Of a DNA stretch of 64,000 nt, positions 56,168 through 64,000 are shown in pieces (the first letter of the stretch is position 1; every line of letters begins with the position of its first letter). This DNA is from JANNPJ01 sp965200525. Lineage in GTDB: Bacteria; Actinomycetota; Actinomycetes; Actinomycetales; Kineosporiaceae. The notes beneath the pieces were generated by a model. The model saw nothing but the letters and a program-made list of their open reading frames with translations. It searched no databases and had not been told where the DNA came from. Location: assembly GCA_965200525.1 (NCBI GenBank), contig OZ241368.1, forward strand, positions 2,356,001 through 2,420,000, written 5' to 3'. Made by a program: the position numbers and the translations under genes.

Positions 56168-56583
56168 GCACCGGCTGGCTGCTCGACACCAGTGCCCTGG
56201 CCGTGGCCCGGCATCCGGAGGTGCTGGGCGGTCTGGGCCCGATGCTCCGGGCCGGGTTGCTGTATACCTGCCCGGTGCTCGACATCGAGGCGCTGGCCGC
56301 CGTCCGCTCACCCGAGAGCCATCGCCGGCTGGCCGAGGAGCGCCGCGACGCCTACCGGGCCGTGCCGCTCTCGACCGCCGTCGGGCAGCGCGCCCTGCGG
56401 CTGCAGGCCGCGCTCACCCGGCGGGCCCACTACCAGGCCCTCGATCCGAACGACCTGCTGGTGGCGGCCACCGCGATCGAGCACGACCTCACCCTGCTGC
56501 CCTATCAGCGCGGCTTCGAACTGCTCGGCGAGCTGGGCGAACTCGACCAGCGCCCGGTGGCCGCGCTGGGCAGCCTGTCGTGA
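56164..56583 (+). CDS. vapC: VapC-type PIN-domain ribonuclease toxin
   Basis: 139 residues. PIN domain acidic residues: Asp in WLLDTSALA, Glu in VLDIEALAA and Asp in DPNDLLVAATA. The fourth acidic position usually found near the end (as in D-x-x-F) reads YQRGFELL, so it is Gln here. The motif RGFELL otherwise fits. Cleaves RNA in related systems. Overlaps vapB and the patatin gene (GTGA). Confidence 0.85.
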   Translation: MSTGWLLDTSALAVARHPEVLGGLGPMLRAGLLYTCPVLDIEALAAVRSPESHRRLAEERRDAYRAVPLSTAVGQRALRLQAALTRRAHYQALDPNDLLVAATAIEHDLTLLPYQRGFELLGELGELDQRPVAALGSLS

Positions 56584-57401
56584 GCACCGCCTTCGTGTTC
56601 GGTGGCGGCGGCCTGCTGGGGGCCAGCGAGGTCGGCATGCTGCGGGCCCTGATGGAGGCCGGCCACCGCCCCGACCTGGTGCTCGGCACCAGCGTCGGGG
56701 CGATCAACGGCGCCGCGGTGGCCGCCGACCCGACGCCGGGATGCGTCGGCGAGCTCACCGCCACCTGGGAGTCGCTGAACGGCAGCGAGCTGTTCGCCGG
56801 CCCCCTGAAACGGCTGCGGGTGGCCGCTGCCAGCCGCACCCACCTGCACTCGATCGAGCCGCTGATCGCCCTGCTGGTCAGCCGGCTCGGGCCGATCGAC
56901 ATCACCGACCTGGCGGTGCCGTTCCAGTGCTGCGCGGCCAGCATCGAGCGGGCCGCCGAGACCTGGTTCAGCACCGGCCCGCTGGCCACCGCGGTGGCCG
57001 CGTCCTGCGCGGTGCCGGGCATGTTCCCGCCGGTCGAGATCGACGGCGAGCACTACCTGGACGGCGGCCTGGTCAACAGCCTGCCGCTGGGCCGGGCGAT
57101 CGCGCTCGGGGCCCGGCGGATCTTCGTCCTGCACGTCGGCCGGATCGAGCAGCCGCTGACCGTGCCGACCTGGCCCTGGGAGGTGGCCACGGTGGCGTTC
57201 GAGATCGCCCGCCGGCACCGGTTCGCGGCCGAGATGGCGGCCATCCCGCCGGGAGTGGCCGTACACGTGCTGCCGGCCGGCGACGTCCGCAGTCCGAGTG
57301 CCAACCTGCGCTATCGCGACACCCAGCGGGTCCGGGCCCGGATCGACGAGGCCTACCTGGCCTCCCGGGCCTACCTCGCCTCGCTGCCGGCCGAGAGCTG
57401 A
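56580..57401 (+). CDS. Patatin-like phospholipase
   Basis: 273 residues. Oxyanion loop GGGGLLGASEVGML, nucleophile Ser in GTSVG (about residue 39) and the dyad Asp in YLDGGLVNS. Hydrolyses acyl groups from lipids. GTG overlaps the vapC stop, and a putative acyltransferase follows 9 bases later, suggesting a lipid-remodelling pair. A defence role (as in CapV-type effectors) is not supported, since no nucleotide cyclase gene is near. Confidence 0.9.
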   Translation: MSTAFVFGGGGLLGASEVGMLRALMEAGHRPDLVLGTSVGAINGAAVAADPTPGCVGELTATWESLNGSELFAGPLKRLRVAAASRTHLHSIEPLIALLVSRLGPIDITDLAVPFQCCAASIERAAETWFSTGPLATAVAASCAVPGMFPPVEIDGEHYLDGGLVNSLPLGRAIALGARRIFVLHVGRIEQPLTVPTWPWEVATVAFEIARRHRFAAEMAAIPPGVAVHVLPAGDVRSPSANLRYRDTQRVRARIDEAYLASRAYLASLPAES

Positions 57402-57410
57402 GCCACCACC

Positions 57411-58442
57411 GTGCTGCCGCCCTGGTGGATCCGGCGCCTGCTGCTGGTGCCGGTGGCCTTCGCCCTCGCCCTGCTCGGCCTGCTCACCCTGCCGGTGACG
57501 GCACTGGTGGCCGGGCTGGTCGGGCTGGCCACGCCGCGATCGCGCCAGCGGCTGCTGCGGGTACTGCTGGTCGTCGTCGGCTATCTGGTGGCCGAAGCGG
57601 TGGCCCTGGTCGCGCTGGGCTACCTGTGGCTGATCTCGGGTCTGGGCCGGTCGATCCGCACCCCGGTCAACGAGCACCGGCACTACGAGCTGGTCCGGAT
57701 CTTCCTGCAGTGCGTGTTCACCATGGTCACCCGGGTGCTGCACGTGCGGGTCCGGGTCGAGGGCCCGGCTCCGGAGGCCTACCTCGACCGGCCGCTGATC
57801 GTGTTCTGCCGGCACGCCGGCCCGGGCGACTCCTTCCTGATCGTGCACGCCCTGCTCGACTGGTACGACCGCGAACCCCGGATCGTGCTGAAAGACACTC
57901 TGCAGTGGGATCCGGCGATCGACATCGTGCTCAACCGGCTGCCCAACCGGTTCATCCGGTCCGGCTCGCCCGGGCGGCCCACCGCCGACCCGCCCGGCCG
58001 GCCCCCGGTCGAGCAGGTGATCGGCGAGCTGTCCCGCCGGCTCGACGGCAACGATGCGCTGGTGCTCTTTCCCGAGGGGGGCAACTTCACCGCCCGGCGT
58101 CGGGCCCGGGCCATCCAGCGACTGCGCCGCAAGGGGTTGCTGGCCGAGGCCGAGAAGGCCGAGAAGATGCGCAACGTGCTGCCGCCGCGGCCCGGCGGCG
58201 TGCTGTCCGTGCTGGAGAACGCCGACGAGGCCGACGTCGTCTGGGTCGCCCACACCGGCACCGACCACCTGCTCTCGGTGGCCGACGTGTGGGCCGCGCT
58301 ACCGATGGACCTGGAGATCCTGATGCGCTGGTGGCACGTGCCGGCCGGCGGGGTGCCCGCCGATCCGCAGGCCCAGATCGCCTGGCTGTACGAGTGGTGG
58401 AAGGAGATCGATCACTGGATCGCCGTGAATCGGCCCACCTGA
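57411..58442 (+). CDS. PlsC-like 1-acylglycerol-3-phosphate acyltransferase
   Basis: 343 residues. Two N-terminal membrane helices (about 8-38 and 48-78), then the acyltransferase domain: HX4D motif in CRHAGPGDSF, FIRSG, and VLFPEGGNFTARRR in place of FPEGTR. Transfers an acyl chain to a lysolipid at the inner membrane face. GTG 9 bases after the patatin gene. Confidence 0.87.
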   Translation: MLPPWWIRRLLLVPVAFALALLGLLTLPVTALVAGLVGLATPRSRQRLLRVLLVVVGYLVAEAVALVALGYLWLISGLGRSIRTPVNEHRHYELVRIFLQCVFTMVTRVLHVRVRVEGPAPEAYLDRPLIVFCRHAGPGDSFLIVHALLDWYDREPRIVLKDTLQWDPAIDIVLNRLPNRFIRSGSPGRPTADPPGRPPVEQVIGELSRRLDGNDALVLFPEGGNFTARRRARAIQRLRRKGLLAEAEKAEKMRNVLPPRPGGVLSVLENADEADVVWVAHTGTDHLLSVADVWAALPMDLEILMRWWHVPAGGVPADPQAQIAWLYEWWKEIDHWIAVNRPT

Positions 58443-58535
58443 GCTCACAGAACCCCGTCCCGGCCGTCATACTGGTAGGCCGGTTCGGACTCCGCATCAG
58501 AAGCCGCGCAGCACAGACAGCAGGGAGGCCGCAGG

Positions 58536-60833
58536 GTGAGTGAAGGCGACGCCGCCCCGGACGGCAGCGTCGAGAGCGAACTCGCCCTCGAGCAGCAGTA
58601 CGTCGACATGCTCTACGGCCGGCTCGACGAGCAGCGGGCCCGGGCGCTGGACTCGCTCGGCCGGCTGCGGCGGGCCTCCAGCTCGAACACTCCGGCCGGC
58701 CGGGCCGAACGGGACGCTTTCGACGCCCTGCACACCGAGCGACTGGCTCAGTTGCAGGCGGTGGAGGATCGTCTCGCCTTCGGCCGGCTCGACCTGGCCA
58801 CCCGCGAGCGCCGGTACATCGGCCGGCTGGGCCTGGCCGACGACAACCAGCGCCAGCTCCTGGTCGACTGGCGGGCCCCCGCCGCGGCCACGTTCTACCA
58901 GGCCACGGCCGCCTCTCCCGGTGGTGTGGCCCGGCGCCGGCACCTGGCCACCCGGGGCCGGCTGGTCACCGGGATCGACGACGAACTGCTCGACGTCGAA
59001 GCCCTGGACGCCGCCGACCTGACCACCGTGACCGGCGACGGCGCTCTGATGACGGCGCTGACCGAGCACCGCACCGGCACCATGCGCGACATCGTGGCCA
59101 CCCTCCAGGGCGAACAGGACGCCGTGGTCCGGGCCCCGCTGAACGGCATCCTGGTGGTCCAGGGCGGCCCCGGCACCGGCAAGACGGCGGTCGCCCTGCA
59201 CCGGGCGGCCTACCTGCTCTACACGCACCGCGAACGGATCGCCAAGAGCGGCGTGCTGGTGGTCGGCCCGAGCCCGGTGTTCCTGCGCTACATCGAACGG
59301 GTGCTGCCCTCGCTGGGCGAGACCGGCGTGGTGCTGTCCACGCCGGGCCAGCTCTACCCCGGGGTCGACGCCAACGCGCCCGAGCCGCCGCCGGTGGCCG
59401 CGCTCAAGGGCGACCTGCGGCTGGCCCAGGTGCTGCGGGAGGCGGTCCGCCAGCGCCAGCAGTTGCTGCCCCAGGCTGTGCCGATCGTGCTCGACGGGGA
59501 CCGGATCACCCTGCGCCCGTCGGCCGTGGCCGACGGGCGGGGCCGGGCCCGGCAGTCCGGCCGGCCGCACAACGACGCGCGGATCACCTTCGTCCGGACC
59601 GTGCTCGACGACCTGGCCGCCCAGCTGGCCCGGGCCCGCCGGGTCGAGTTCGACGCCGACACCCGGCTGGACCTGCTGGCCGAACTGCGGGACAACCTCG
59701 ACGTCCGGCGGGAGGTCAACCTGCGCTGGATGCCGCTGGCCGCGCAGACCTTCCTCGACCGGCTGCTGTCCACCCCCGACCGGCTGCGGGCGGCCGCCCG
59801 GGGAGTGCTCACCGCGGCCGAGATCGATCTGCTGCTGCGTCCGCCGGGCGGCCCCTGGACGCCGGCCGACGTGCCGCTGCTCGACGAGGTGGCCGAGCTG
59901 ATCGGCACCGACGTCACCGCCGAGGCCGAGCAGGCCCGGGCCCGACAGCAGGCCTCGGCCGAGCGGGTCGAGGCGCTCGAGTACGCCCGCGGCGTCCTGG
60001 AGATGTCGGGCGAGGCGGCGGCGATGATGACCGCCGACATGCTGGCCGACCGGTTCGCGGCCGGCGAGAGCAGCCAGACCGTGGCCGACCGGGCCCACGG
60101 CGACCGGAGCTGGGCCTTCGGCCACGTGGTGGTCGACGAGGCCCAGGAAGCCTCGCCGATGCTGTGGCGGGCGCTGGCCCGGCGGGTGCCGTCACGCTCC
60201 ATGACCGTGGTCGGCGACCTGGACCAGACCGGCTCGGCCGCCGGGGCGTCGTCCTGGGCCGAGGTGCTCGAACCCCTCGCCCCGGGCCGCTGGCGGGTGG
60301 CCGAACTGACCGTTAACTACCGAACCCCGGCCAAGATCATGATCCCGGCGGCCGCGATGTTGCTGGCCACCGGCGTGGCGGTGCGGGCCCCGCAGGCCGC
60401 TCGAGAGGGAGACTGGGAGCCGGTCGCGGTCCGGATGCCGGACGGCGACCCGGCTGCGGCGGCCGAACTGGTGGTCGCGGCCGTGGCCGCCGACGACCGC
60501 GCCCTGGGGGGAGGGCAGTTCGCCGTCATCCTGCCCCGGGTCGCTCACTCGGAGCTGGCCGAAGGGGTCCGCAAGATCTTCAGCGACCGCGATCCGGTGC
60601 GGGCGCTGGGCGAGCGGGTCAGCGTGCTCACCGTCGACGAGGCCAAGGGACTGGAGTTCGACGCGGTCACCGTGGTCGATCCGGCGGCGATCATGCGCGA
60701 GTCGGCCCGGGGGGCCAGCGACCTGTACGTGGCCCTCACCCGTCCGACCCAGAGACTGACCGTTCTTCACCGTGATGACTTGCCCGAGGGTCTAACTGAG
60801 TTCGAGCCGGCACCCGATCGGGGGCCTGCTTAA
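58536..60833 (+). CDS. helD: HelD-like RNA polymerase-recycling ATPase (UvrD/SF1 type)
   Basis: 765 residues. N-terminal coiled coil (about 10-65) that reaches into RNA polymerase, Walker A QGGPGTGKTAVALHRAAYLLYTHR, Walker B VVVDEAQEASPMLW, then the second helicase half with VGDLDQTGSAAG, LTVNYRTPAKI, LTVDEAKGLEFDAV and LYVALTRPTQRL. HelD removes stalled polymerase from DNA and, in mycobacteria, is linked to rifampicin tolerance. GTG with AGGGAGG upstream. Confidence 0.9.
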   Translation: MSEGDAAPDGSVESELALEQQYVDMLYGRLDEQRARALDSLGRLRRASSSNTPAGRAERDAFDALHTERLAQLQAVEDRLAFGRLDLATRERRYIGRLGLADDNQRQLLVDWRAPAAATFYQATAASPGGVARRRHLATRGRLVTGIDDELLDVEALDAADLTTVTGDGALMTALTEHRTGTMRDIVATLQGEQDAVVRAPLNGILVVQGGPGTGKTAVALHRAAYLLYTHRERIAKSGVLVVGPSPVFLRYIERVLPSLGETGVVLSTPGQLYPGVDANAPEPPPVAALKGDLRLAQVLREAVRQRQQLLPQAVPIVLDGDRITLRPSAVADGRGRARQSGRPHNDARITFVRTVLDDLAAQLARARRVEFDADTRLDLLAELRDNLDVRREVNLRWMPLAAQTFLDRLLSTPDRLRAAARGVLTAAEIDLLLRPPGGPWTPADVPLLDEVAELIGTDVTAEAEQARARQQASAERVEALEYARGVLEMSGEAAAMMTADMLADRFAAGESSQTVADRAHGDRSWAFGHVVVDEAQEASPMLWRALARRVPSRSMTVVGDLDQTGSAAGASSWAEVLEPLAPGRWRVAELTVNYRTPAKIMIPAAAMLLATGVAVRAPQAAREGDWEPVAVRMPDGDPAAAAELVVAAVAADDRALGGGQFAVILPRVAHSELAEGVRKIFSDRDPVRALGERVSVLTVDEAKGLEFDAVTVVDPAAIMRESARGASDLYVALTRPTQRLTVLHRDDLPEGLTEFEPAPDRGPA

Positions 60834-60868
60834 ACAGGTGACCGAATCGCTCCTGTGGGAGGCGCCGC

Positions 60869-62032
60869 GTGTCCAGAAGGCCGGCCCTCGACGGGCTGCG
60901 GGCGGTCGCCGTCCTGGCGGTGATGGCCTTTCACACCTCCCCGGCCGCGCACGGCGGTTTTGTCGGCGTCGACGTCTTCTTCGTGATCAGCGGCTACCTG
61001 ATCACGACTCTGCTGCTGCGGGAGTGGTCGCTGACCGGCCGGCTCGATCTGCGCACCTTCTACCTCAAGCGGGCCCTGCGGCTGGGCCCGGCCCTGCTGT
61101 TCATGCTGCTGCTGACCACTCCCCTGGTGTTCACCACGCTGAACGACATGATGGGCATGCCGTCGCCGGTGGCGATCGCCAGCGTGCTGCTCTACGTGGC
61201 CAACTGGGCCAACGTCCTGGTGTCGGCCGGCACCGGGCCGCTCACCCACACCTGGTCCCTGTCGATCGAGGAGCAGTTCTACCTGATCTGGCCGCTGCTG
61301 CTGGTCTGGGCCCTGGCCCGGCGGGGCCGGCCGCCGGTCCGCCTGCTGGCGGCGGTGACCGTGGTGGTGGTGGCGGCCCGCTGGATCTGCTGGGACACCA
61401 CCCACGGGCAGTGGATCTACTACGCCACCACCTCGCACTGTGACGGCCTGCTGGTCGGCTGCCTGCTGGCGGTGGCCCTGAGCCACCGGCCGGCCGGCGC
61501 CCCGGCCCCGGCCTGGTCCGAGCCGGCCGCCTGGGCCGGGCTGGCCGGGATCGCCGCCCTGATGGCCACCCTCTACATCGACCGCGGGCCGGCCTTCGAG
61601 TACGGCCTGCCGCTGGTCGCCGGGTTCGCCGCGCTCGTCGTCCACCACCTGGTCACGGCGAGCAGCGGGCCGCTGGTGCGGGTGCTGTCGCTACGACCGC
61701 TGGCCGCGATCGGCATGGTCTCGTACGGCCTGTACCTGTACCACTTCCCGGTGTTCCAGCTCGTCCAGCACCAGAACTACCCGCACCTGAAGCAGCACGC
61801 CCTGGAGATCTCGATCACCGTCGTGATCACGGCGTTCTCCTGGTTCGCGATCGAGAAGCCGGCCCTGCGGCTCAAGCACCGGGTGGACGCCGCGAGCGCG
61901 GCCCGCAGCGGGCGGCCGGTGAGCGGGCGGCCGGTGAGCGCCGAACTGATCGCGTCGCCGGCCGGGCCGCAAGCCGTGCCGCAGCCCCGGGCGGGCCAGC
62001 CACCGGTCGCCGCACAACGGCAACTAGAGTAG
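60869..62032 (+). CDS. Acyltransferase family 3 membrane protein (OafA/YrhL-like)
   Basis: 387 residues with about ten membrane helices. Motifs: ALDGLRAVAVLAVMAFHTSP (catalytic-type His), GFVGVDVFFVISGYLIT, YLKRALRLGPALL, LTHTWSLSIEEQFYLIWP and a C-terminal FAIEKPALRLK. Usually acylates exopolysaccharide or cell-wall glycans. The tail has a Gly/Arg/Pro/Val/Ser repeat (SGRPVSGRPVS). GTG follows GGGAGGCGCC. Confidence 0.9.
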   Translation: MSRRPALDGLRAVAVLAVMAFHTSPAAHGGFVGVDVFFVISGYLITTLLLREWSLTGRLDLRTFYLKRALRLGPALLFMLLLTTPLVFTTLNDMMGMPSPVAIASVLLYVANWANVLVSAGTGPLTHTWSLSIEEQFYLIWPLLLVWALARRGRPPVRLLAAVTVVVVAARWICWDTTHGQWIYYATTSHCDGLLVGCLLAVALSHRPAGAPAPAWSEPAAWAGLAGIAALMATLYIDRGPAFEYGLPLVAGFAALVVHHLVTASSGPLVRVLSLRPLAAIGMVSYGLYLYHFPVFQLVQHQNYPHLKQHALEISITVVITAFSWFAIEKPALRLKHRVDAASAARSGRPVSGRPVSAELIASPAGPQAVPQPRAGQPPVAAQRQLE

Positions 62033-62034
62033 TT

Positions 62035-62056
62035 GAGCTATCACTCGAACTTGCTG
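62035..62056. promoter_or_regulatory. Possible operator upstream of the FMN reductase gene
   Basis: Near-palindrome AGTTGAG-N6-CTCGAACT just before the gene. The form resembles MarR-type operators; no regulator gene lies next to it, so the call is weak. Confidence 0.25.
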
Positions 62057-62074
62057 CCTCTTGGAGTTGCCGCC

Positions 62075-62656
62075 GTGTCGAAGCCCGTTCTGCAGATCGT
62101 CATCGCCAGCACCCGGCCGGGGCGGGTCGGCCTGCCGGTCGCCCAGTGGTTCGAGCAGGAGGCCCACAAGCACGCCGGGTTCGAGATCGAGGTCGTCGAC
62201 CTGGCCGAGGTCAATCTGCCGTTCTTCGACGAGCCCAACCACCCGCGGCTGCGGCAGTACACCCACCAGCACACCTTCGACTGGAGCGCGACGATCGACC
62301 GGGCCGACGCCTTTGTGTTCGTCACCCCGGAGTACAACTACGGCTTCAACGCGGTGCTGAAGAACGCCCTCGACTTCCTGTCCCAGGAGTGGGCCAACAA
62401 GCCGGCCGGATTCGTCAGCTACGGCGGCATCGCGGCCGGCACCCGGGCCGTTCAGCTGCTCAAGCCGGTGCTCAGCGCGCTCAAGGTGTTCCCGGCCACG
62501 GGCGCGGTGAACATTCCGTTCGTGGCCCAGTTCCGCGACGACGACGGCAACATCGTGCCCAACGACGTGATGATCGCCGCCGCCGACGCGATGCTGGTCG
62601 AGCTCGAGATGCTGGCTCACCAGCTGGCACCGCTACGGGCCAGGTCCACCCTCTGA
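62075..62656 (+). CDS. NADPH-dependent FMN reductase family protein
   Basis: 193 residues, flavodoxin fold: IVIASTRPGRVG phosphate loop, VFVTPEYNYGFNAVLKNALDFL (FMN site) and FVSYGGIAAGTRAVQLLKPVL. Reduces flavins or quinones with NAD(P)H. GTG at 62075 preceded by TTGGAG; a TTG at 62033 gives an unrelated extension. Confidence 0.9.
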   Translation: MSKPVLQIVIASTRPGRVGLPVAQWFEQEAHKHAGFEIEVVDLAEVNLPFFDEPNHPRLRQYTHQHTFDWSATIDRADAFVFVTPEYNYGFNAVLKNALDFLSQEWANKPAGFVSYGGIAAGTRAVQLLKPVLSALKVFPATGAVNIPFVAQFRDDDGNIVPNDVMIAAADAMLVELEMLAHQLAPLRARSTL

Positions 62657-62689
62657 CGCGAGCCCGGCGCTGCGTGCGACCATTCCAGG

Positions 62690-63934
62690 ATGCCGACTGA
62701 CCGCCTCGCCTTGCCAGTGACCTGCGACGACGTCGAGGCCGCGGGGCGACTGCTGCGCGGCGTCGTGCGGCGGACCCCGGTGGTCCGCAGCCGGGCGCTG
62801 TCCGACCGGCTCGGCGGCCCGGTCCACCTGAAGTGCGAGAACCTCCAGCGGGCCGGCTCTTTCAAGATCCGCGGGGCCTACACCCGGATGTCCCGGTTGT
62901 CCGACGCGGAGAAGGCCCGCGGCGTCGTGGCCGCCAGCGCCGGCAACCACGCCCAGGGGGTGGCGCTGGCGGCCCGGCTGCTCGGCCTGCCGTCCCGGGT
63001 CTACATGCCGGTCGGCGCGCCGCTGCCCAAGCTCGACGCCACCCGCGGCTACGGCGCCGAAGTGGTGCTGACCGGCAACACGGTCGACGAGTGCCTGGTC
63101 GCGGCCGAGCAGTGGTCGGCCGACAGCGGGGCCGTGCTGATCCACCCCTTCGATCACCAGGACGTCGTGGCCGGCCAGGGCACGGTCGGCCTGGAACTGC
63201 TGGAGCAGCTGCCGGGCGTGAACACCGTGCTGGTCAGCACCGGCGGCGGCGGCCTGCTGGCCGGCATCGCGACCGTGCTCAAGGCCCGCCGTCCGGAGAT
63301 CCGGATCATCGGGGTGCAGGCCGAGACGGCCGCGGCCTACCCGCCCTCGCTGGCCCTCGGCCGGCCCGAGGCGCTGGCCTCGATGAGCACGATGGCCGAC
63401 GGCATCGCGGTCGGGCGGCCCGGCGACGTGCCGTTCGCCATCGTCGAGGGCCTGGTCGACGAGATCGTCACGGTCAGCGAGGAGATGATCTCCCGGGCCA
63501 TGCTGCTCCTGCTCGAGCGGCAGAAGTTGCTGGTCGAGCCGGCCGGGGCGGTCGCGGTGGCGGCCCTGCTCGGGGCCGAGGGCAGCTCGCCCCTGGTCGA
63601 CGCGACCGGGGCGCCGGTGCTGGCCGTGCTCTCCGGCGGCAACGTCGACCCGCTGCTGCTGATGCGCCAGATCCGGCACGGCATGGCCTCGGCCGGGCGC
63701 TACCTGCGGTTGCAGGTGGCTCTGCCGGACAGTCCCGGCTCGCTGGCCGGGCTGCTGGCCGTGCTGGCCACCACCGCCGCCAACGTGCTCGAGGTCGAGC
63801 ACGTCCGGACCGGCCCGCAGATCCCGGTGAACGACGTCGAGATCGCCGTCTGGCTGGAGACCCGGGGCGAGACCCACTGCCAGCAGGTCCTGGCCGACCT
63901 CACCGCCGCCGGCTACCACCCCCACGTCGCCTAG
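62690..63934 (+). CDS. ilvA: Threonine ammonia-lyase (threonine dehydratase) with ACT domain
   Basis: 414 residues. PLP-dependent enzyme deaminating threonine to 2-oxobutanoate in isoleucine synthesis. PLP Lys in RAGSFKIRGAY, SAGNHAQGVALAARLLG, phosphate-binding STGGGGLLAGIA, and a C-terminal ACT domain (about 340-414: LRLQVALPDSPGSLAGLLAVLA) for allosteric control. ATG at 62690. A single ACT domain and this length suit the TdcB/IlvA2 type. Confidence 0.93.
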   Translation: MPTDRLALPVTCDDVEAAGRLLRGVVRRTPVVRSRALSDRLGGPVHLKCENLQRAGSFKIRGAYTRMSRLSDAEKARGVVAASAGNHAQGVALAARLLGLPSRVYMPVGAPLPKLDATRGYGAEVVLTGNTVDECLVAAEQWSADSGAVLIHPFDHQDVVAGQGTVGLELLEQLPGVNTVLVSTGGGGLLAGIATVLKARRPEIRIIGVQAETAAAYPPSLALGRPEALASMSTMADGIAVGRPGDVPFAIVEGLVDEIVTVSEEMISRAMLLLLERQKLLVEPAGAVAVAALLGAEGSSPLVDATGAPVLAVLSGGNVDPLLLMRQIRHGMASAGRYLRLQVALPDSPGSLAGLLAVLATTAANVLEVEHVRTGPQIPVNDVEIAVWLETRGETHCQQVLADLTAAGYHPHVA

Positions 63935-64000
63935 GCCGGCCGAAAGTGTGGGCTGTTCTGCCCCTTTGGCTCGGTCAGAACTTCCCGGAAACTCCGCCAC

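Noticed and set aside
56580..58442. Patatin plus neighbours as a CBASS-like defence system
   Set aside because: No nucleotide cyclase, ubiquitin-like or HORMA genes nearby; a lipid acyltransferase neighbour suggests lipid metabolism.
63937..63946. GCCGAAAG after ilvA as a FliA -10 box
   Set aside because: The region 15-16 bases upstream is CCCCC; no -35 match.

Overview
The window is chromosomal DNA of a very GC-rich actinomycete (Actinomycetota). Supporting signs are many GTG starts, GGAGG-type ribosome binding sites, dense ATGA/GTGA gene overlaps, HspR/HAIR control of heat-shock genes, a HelD-type RNA polymerase-recycling ATPase and DUF4235/DUF192/DUF2993 proteins. Promoters resembling FliA/WhiG-type sigma sites suggest a motile or sporangium-forming lineage of the Actinoplanes/Kineosporia kind. 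That placement is inference. No rRNA, tRNA, CRISPR array, insertion sequence or phage gene was seen.

Layout. (1) 1-9.9 kb: 5' part of pyrE, a membrane GAF-GGDEF-EAL protein, exonuclease III, a secreted subtilase with a lectin-like tail, a strong bidirectional terminator, clpB with a HAIR operator, and a LURP-one-like protein. (2) 10-31 kb: a large Tad (Flp) pilus island. Its minus-strand operon reads cpaB, a tadZ-tadE fusion, tadE, tadA, tadB, tadC, histidine kinase, response regulator, flp, a TadE/G-like gene, a polymorphic toxin and an Imm7 immunity gene. The toxin carries a Flp-like N-terminus. Facing it on the plus strand are a duplicated module (pilin-like exported protein plus lipoprotein, twice), a zinc-ribbon protein and an OmpA-domain lipoprotein. 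(3) 31-36 kb: dnaK-grpE-dnaJ-hspR. (4) 36-42 kb: an OmpR-type two-component system, then an exported tail protein, ApbE, a ferric-reductase-like membrane protein and a NuoF-like flavoprotein. (5) 42-45.4 kb: a YkoEDC-type ECF thiamin-precursor transporter behind a TPP riboswitch. (6) 45.5-49.7 kb: small membrane proteins, homocysteine methyltransferase, an MFS transporter and a DinB-like protein. (7) 49-53.4 kb: secreted proteins including two IPT/TIG paralogues; three genes here have FliA-like promoters. (8) 53.5-64 kb: DUF2877 protein, XRE/TPR regulator, VapBC, patatin, PlsC-like acyltransferase, HelD, acyltransferase-3, FMN reductase and threonine dehydratase.

The most unusual part is the Tad island. 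A nuclease-type toxin with its immunity gene forms the end of the pilus operon and has the same class-III-like leader as the pilins, so a pilus-linked contact weapon is conceivable. In the same operon the TadZ ATPase is fused in frame to a TadE pseudopilin. No prepilin peptidase gene lies in the window.
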